Assembly: GCA_934667845.1 (NCBI GenBank)
Contig: CAKUMQ010000003.1
Span: 1 to 64,000, forward strand
Length of the DNA: 64,000 nucleotides
Source of the DNA: an uncultured Eubacteriales bacterium
GTDB lineage: Bacteria > Bacillota > Clostridia > Oscillospirales > Acutalibacteraceae
Reading direction: 5' to 3'
Shown here: positions 60,663 through 64,000 of the stretch, in pieces
Numbering within the stretch: the first letter of the stretch is position 1
Layout: each line of letters begins with the position of its first letter
Made by a program: the position numbers and the translations under genes
Notes under the pieces: model-generated
The model's database searches: none
The model's input: the letters and a program-made list of their open reading frames with translations, nothing else
What the model was told of the DNA's origin: nothing

Positions 60663-61586
60663 ATGACAGACGCTGTACATAAGAGAGTACTGCTTTCCGC
60701 TGTGCGGCAGCGGATGCAGCGTGTCGGCTTTCTGGGGATTTGCTGGAAGCTGATCCGTGCCGTTATTCTGTTGGGATTGTGCTATCTGGTGCTGTATCCC
60801 TTTTTGGTGAAGATATTGAACGGCTTTAAGAGCTTTCAGGATTTTCTTGATCCGACGGTGATCCTGCTGCCGAAGCACCCGACGATGGAAAACTATATTA
60901 CCGCGTATAAAGCGATGGATTATCCGGTGACACTTTTGCGCACGTTTCTTGTTTCGACGTTCTGCTGCGTGCTGCAGACTGCCGTCTCTGCCATGGTCGG
61001 CTACGGTTTTGCGCGCTTTCATTTTCGCGGGAGCCGTCTGATGTTCGGCTGTGTGATCCTGGCGCTTCTGATCCCGCCGCAGACATTGATGCTGTCTCTG
61101 TTCGAGACGTTTCGCCAGTTTCTCGGCAATCCCGCATGGTCGCTGATCGACACCTATTGGCCCATGCTTATTTTGTCGCTTACCGGTCAGGGACTGCGCA
61201 ACGGACTGTATGTATTCCTGTTCCGTCAATTCTTCAAAAATATGCCGCACGAGCTGGAGGAAGCGGCATATATCGACGGCTGCGGAGTGCCGCGTACCTT
61301 TGCTGCGGTCATGCTGCCTTCCGCAACTTCGATCATTGTCACGGTGTCTCTGTTTTCCTTCTCGTGGCAGTGGACGGATCAGTTTTATAACGAGCTGTTC
61401 TTCACCAGCAACACCGTTATGGCTAATGCGGTTTTGCTTACCGAGAATCTGCATCAGGAGCCGGTGCTCAATTCCATGCTGCAAAACGTGGCAGCCGTGA
61501 TGGCGGTTGCCCCACTGGCTCTGCTGTATTTGTTTGCCCAACGTTTCTTTGTACAGAGCGTGGAACGTTCCGGACTCGTCGGATAA
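60663..61586 (+). CDS. ABC transporter permease, second pair, MalG type
   Basis: 307 residues, six membrane helices, N-terminal cytoplasmic extension of about 40 residues, KILNGFKSFQDF after the first helix and the EAA loop EEAAYIDGCGVPRTFAAVMLP. This completes a second permease pair in the operon, again without an ATPase. Confidence 0.92.
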   Translation: MTDAVHKRVLLSAVRQRMQRVGFLGICWKLIRAVILLGLCYLVLYPFLVKILNGFKSFQDFLDPTVILLPKHPTMENYITAYKAMDYPVTLLRTFLVSTFCCVLQTAVSAMVGYGFARFHFRGSRLMFGCVILALLIPPQTLMLSLFETFRQFLGNPAWSLIDTYWPMLILSLTGQGLRNGLYVFLFRQFFKNMPHELEEAAYIDGCGVPRTFAAVMLPSATSIIVTVSLFSFSWQWTDQFYNELFFTSNTVMANAVLLTENLHQEPVLNSMLQNVAAVMAVAPLALLYLFAQRFFVQSVERSGLVG

Positions 61587-61600
61587 ACAGGAGGAAATGT

Positions 61601-62803
61601 ATGGAGGATATACGGATATCCGTTCGCGCACTCGGCGCCGCCGGTGACGGACGGACAGATGATACGGCTGCTTTTGAGGCGGCGCTGCATACTGCGGAAG
61701 AGACCGGGGGCGAGGTATTGGTTCCCTGGGGGCACTATCGGATCACCCGCACGCTGACCGTGAAAAGCCGGATGCTGACAGGTATTTCAGGCGGCAATTT
61801 CTGCGGAGACGACGACTGTCTCCCGACGCTTTGCTTTTCCAAAGAGCCGGAGATCGGTCTGCGGGTGGTCAGCGGTGCAGTCTCCGGACTGCGGCTTGAG
61901 TTTTCTCCGGAAAACGGAAAGAGCGGCGGGGTGCGGCAGACAGCCGTCCGTGTGGAGCGCTCCGGCTGCCGCCTGACGGCACTGAAGATCGTCGGCGCCT
62001 TTGACGGTATTGTGTGTCATGACGATCTGCGTCCCGGCATGGGAAACCCCGGACGGATGAACATTGCCGATGTATTTATGCTGAATATTCATCATTGCGG
62101 ACTGACCGTTTCCGGCGGGCTGGACGTGGAATGCATCCGCAATGTGGAGGTCTGGTCTCCGGGATCGGCGCTGTTTCCGGATTCGGGGATCGGATTCCGG
62201 TTCCTGAAAAACGACGGTATCCATATCGACGATTGCTTTGCATTTAATGCCTCGATCGGCTTTCTGTTTGAGGAAGCGGTCGGTCTGCCCGACTATAACG
62301 GCGGTACGCTCGGCTGGCTGAGCAGCTGCAATGTGGATTACACCGGCCGCGGTATCGTGGTGCGGGGCTGCGGGCGATCTGAACAGGAGCATTATTATCC
62401 TACGCAGATCACTGTCAGCGGCGGATCGTTTTGGTGTCATCAGCAGGCTCTGGACATTGAATCCGGAGATGCAAATGTGATCCTGACCGGCGTCGATCTG
62501 CGGGCAAACGGCACAGAGGCTGTGCGCATTCATGCGGGCGACAGTATAACCGTCAACGGCTGTCTGATCCGTCGGGAATTTATTCATGCGGACTGTCCTG
62601 CCGTGGTGATCGACGGCGGTCGGCAGGTGAACTTTACCGGAAATACCGTGCACAGCCGCTGCGCCGGCGCGCGGATCGGCGGAGCGGGCGCACGGCTGAT
62701 CCGCGGCAATATCGTATGTGCGGGAGGTGAGGCACTGCGTGCGGAGGCATCCGCCGATGTGCTGATGACCGATAATCTCTGCCGCGGATATGTAAGCACG
62801 TGA
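61601..62803 (+). CDS. Pectate-lyase-superfamily beta-helix protein
   Basis: 400 residues. The N-terminus has the Pectate_lyase_3 signature (SVRALGAAGDGRTDDTAAF, then GGEVLVPWGHYRIT) and the rest is a right-handed beta-helix to the C-terminus (GIGFRFLKNDGIHIDDCF and ITVSGGSFWCH turns). There is no signal peptide, so it seems cytoplasmic, unlike the lipoprotein at the window start. It could act on an imported oligosaccharide. Catalytic residues cannot be assigned. Confidence 0.85.
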   Translation: MEDIRISVRALGAAGDGRTDDTAAFEAALHTAEETGGEVLVPWGHYRITRTLTVKSRMLTGISGGNFCGDDDCLPTLCFSKEPEIGLRVVSGAVSGLRLEFSPENGKSGGVRQTAVRVERSGCRLTALKIVGAFDGIVCHDDLRPGMGNPGRMNIADVFMLNIHHCGLTVSGGLDVECIRNVEVWSPGSALFPDSGIGFRFLKNDGIHIDDCFAFNASIGFLFEEAVGLPDYNGGTLGWLSSCNVDYTGRGIVVRGCGRSEQEHYYPTQITVSGGSFWCHQQALDIESGDANVILTGVDLRANGTEAVRIHAGDSITVNGCLIRREFIHADCPAVVIDGGRQVNFTGNTVHSRCAGARIGGAGARLIRGNIVCAGGEALRAEASADVLMTDNLCRGYVST

Positions 62804-62825
62804 TCGGTCGGTATCTCTGTGCCGG

Positions 62826-62843
62826 ACGGTGGAGTGCCACCGT
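62826..62843 (+). other. Intercistronic stem-loop before the second binding protein
   Basis: ACGGTGG (62826-62832), AGTG, CCACCGT (62837-62843). It has no T run, so it probably stabilises or sets the relative level of the downstream binding-protein mRNA. Confidence 0.45.
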
Positions 62844-62884
62844 GTATATAGAACGATCTTATCGGATAAAAGGAGAGAACGAGT

Positions 62885-64000
62885 ATGACCATCAAAAAGC
62901 ATGTATCACTTGCCCTGGCACTTTTACTGGTGTTCGGTCTGTTGGCCGGATGCGCAAAAACGCCGGATAGCTCATCGCCGTCAAGCACTGATTCAGATGC
63001 TGCGGCATCCGAAGCGGAGTCGGTCGATACACCTGACGCGCCGTCCGAAGAACAAAGCGGCAGCGAAACAGATCAGACGAATGCCTCCGTTGATCCGGCA
63101 GATCCGTCGGAAAGCGGGAAGCCGGCGGGAACTACGGCGAAGCCCGTTTCGGGACAGACTACGGCATCGACGACACGCCGTACTTCCCGCACGCAGGTAA
63201 CAGTTGACGGAACCCTCAAGGATATGAAGGGGTATAACTTTGTTTTCTCGACCATTTGGGGCGGAGAGTGGATCGTGGATGAGGACAGCCCGCAAAAGGT
63301 CAAAGCCCTCAAAGCCAAATATGAGGCGGTTCAAAAGGAGCTGAACTGCAAGATCGTCTTTAAAGCGCTGATCCCGTCCACCTTCCAGCAGCAGCTGGCC
63401 AAGGCCTACAGTGCCAACGATAAGTTTGCAGACGCCTTGGAGATCTCTCCGGTGTATTTTTACAATCTGGTCCGCAACAGCTATTTTCTTCCGCTCGATG
63501 AGAGCAAGGCGATTGATCTGAACGACAGCAAATGGGAAAGATCCGCCAAGGCCTTTTCCACCTTCGACGGTCATACATACGGCCTGTCGTGGGTCAGCCA
63601 GAATGTAGGTGTTCCCGCCCGCGGCACGCTGTTCTACAACAAGACGATGGCGACAAAATACGGCGTCGGCGATCTGTATGCCGCCGTAGATGCGAAGAAA
63701 TGGACCTTTGATGAGTTTTACAAGGTTCTCGAAACCGTCAAAAGCAAGTCGGGCGGCAGTGTTCAGCCGTTGGCCATCTGGAGCCCTGCGGCAGCCGGTG
63801 CGACATTTGCGGCGGCAAACGGCGGGTTGATGGTCGTGGAGAAAAACGGCAGATTCATCTACAACGGTACGGCCAAGTCGGTCGTCACCGGCATGGAGTT
63901 TGCCCACAAGCTCTTTGCTGACAAGCTGCTGCTTGACACGAGCAAGCAGGATTTCAACTCCGTTGTTGTGAAATCGTTTACCAACAGCAAGACGTTTGCC
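62885..64000 (+). CDS. ABC sugar-binding lipoprotein (3' truncated)
   Basis: The frame is open to the window end: 372 codons are visible. The lipobox LLAGC is near residue 22 after a short signal (KKHVSLALALLLVFGLL). A long Ser/Asp/Glu/Thr-rich linker (about 25-95) follows and resembles the linker of the lipoprotein at the window start. The binding-protein domain begins near 110 (YNFVFSTIWGGEW, KYEAVQKELNCKI, GTLFYNKTMATKYG, WTFDEFYKVLE). It is the likely partner of the second permease pair. AAAGGAGAG precedes the ATG. Confidence 0.92.
   Translation, partial: MTIKKHVSLALALLLVFGLLAGCAKTPDSSSPSSTDSDAAASEAESVDTPDAPSEEQSGSETDQTNASVDPADPSESGKPAGTTAKPVSGQTTASTTRRTSRTQVTVDGTLKDMKGYNFVFSTIWGGEWIVDEDSPQKVKALKAKYEAVQKELNCKIVFKALIPSTFQQQLAKAYSANDKFADALEISPVYFYNLVRNSYFLPLDESKAIDLNDSKWERSAKAFSTFDGHTYGLSWVSQNVGVPARGTLFYNKTMATKYGVGDLYAAVDAKKWTFDEFYKVLETVKSKSGGSVQPLAIWSPAAAGATFAAANGGLMVVEKNGRFIYNGTAKSVVTGMEFAHKLFADKLLLDTSKQDFNSVVVKSFTNSKTFA

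Overview
The window reads as a GC-rich, spore-forming, anaerobic Clostridia chromosome, most like an Oscillospiraceae/Ruminococcaceae gut lineage (inference). The reasons are the sporulation genes yqfC, yqfD and ylbJ, the Firmicutes gene order phoH-ybeY-era-yqzL-recO, a sodium-pumping decarboxylase operon, strong AGGAGG-type ribosome binding sites, sigma-A promoters of the TTGACA-17-TATAAT type, and an SPKTG sortase signal. No rRNA, tRNA, CRISPR array or transposase was found.

Layout. 1-6559: a 5'-truncated lipoprotein with two pectate-lyase-type beta-helices, then two alpha/alpha-barrel sugar enzymes, the second of the N-acylglucosamine 2-epimerase family. 6706-9877: an HxlR regulator divergent from DUF1848, a zinc-type macrodomain and a class-M sirtuin, i.e. 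a protein ADP-ribosylation write/erase cassette. 9882-13267: a metal-resistance island (ArsR-AraC fusion regulator, free HMA chaperone, P-type ATPase) bordered by two related palindromes. 13369-16201: purA-guaA. 16443-19803: sodium-translocating decarboxylase (gamma, biotin carrier, beta, alpha). 20002-21831: glmS. 21910-29722: a leftward run mutS2, recO, yqzL, era, ybeY, phoH, yqfD, yqfC; ylbJ diverges from it. 31056-35473: DUF4956, VTC and CotH-kinase genes. 35764-37095: gdhA.

The right half is accessory. At 37580-45826 a 2748-residue sortase-anchored surface protein carries a beta-helix, duplicated Ig-like modules and a seven-unit Cys/His repeat. It is followed by a complete phage-type lysis cassette (XhlA-like protein, holin, amidase) and a membrane-anchored metallophosphoesterase, with no other phage genes. 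From 50151 to the window end runs one long operon for carbohydrate uptake: a 962-residue binding-protein fusion, two pairs of ABC permeases, an NHL-repeat protein, a YIP1-type membrane protein, a DUF5696 lipoprotein, a beta-helix protein and a second binding lipoprotein. It has no ATPase. A divergent GntR/LacI-type regulator (48716-49834) probably controls it through three copies of an AATATTACAwATT motif in the shared intergenic region.

The most interesting items are the ADP-ribosylation cassette without its usual lipoyl carrier partners, the orphan lysis cassette beside a giant surface protein, the ATPase-less double-permease operon with unusual accessory membrane proteins, and a CotH gene whose well-placed promoter and ribosome binding site lead to an ATC rather than a normal start codon.
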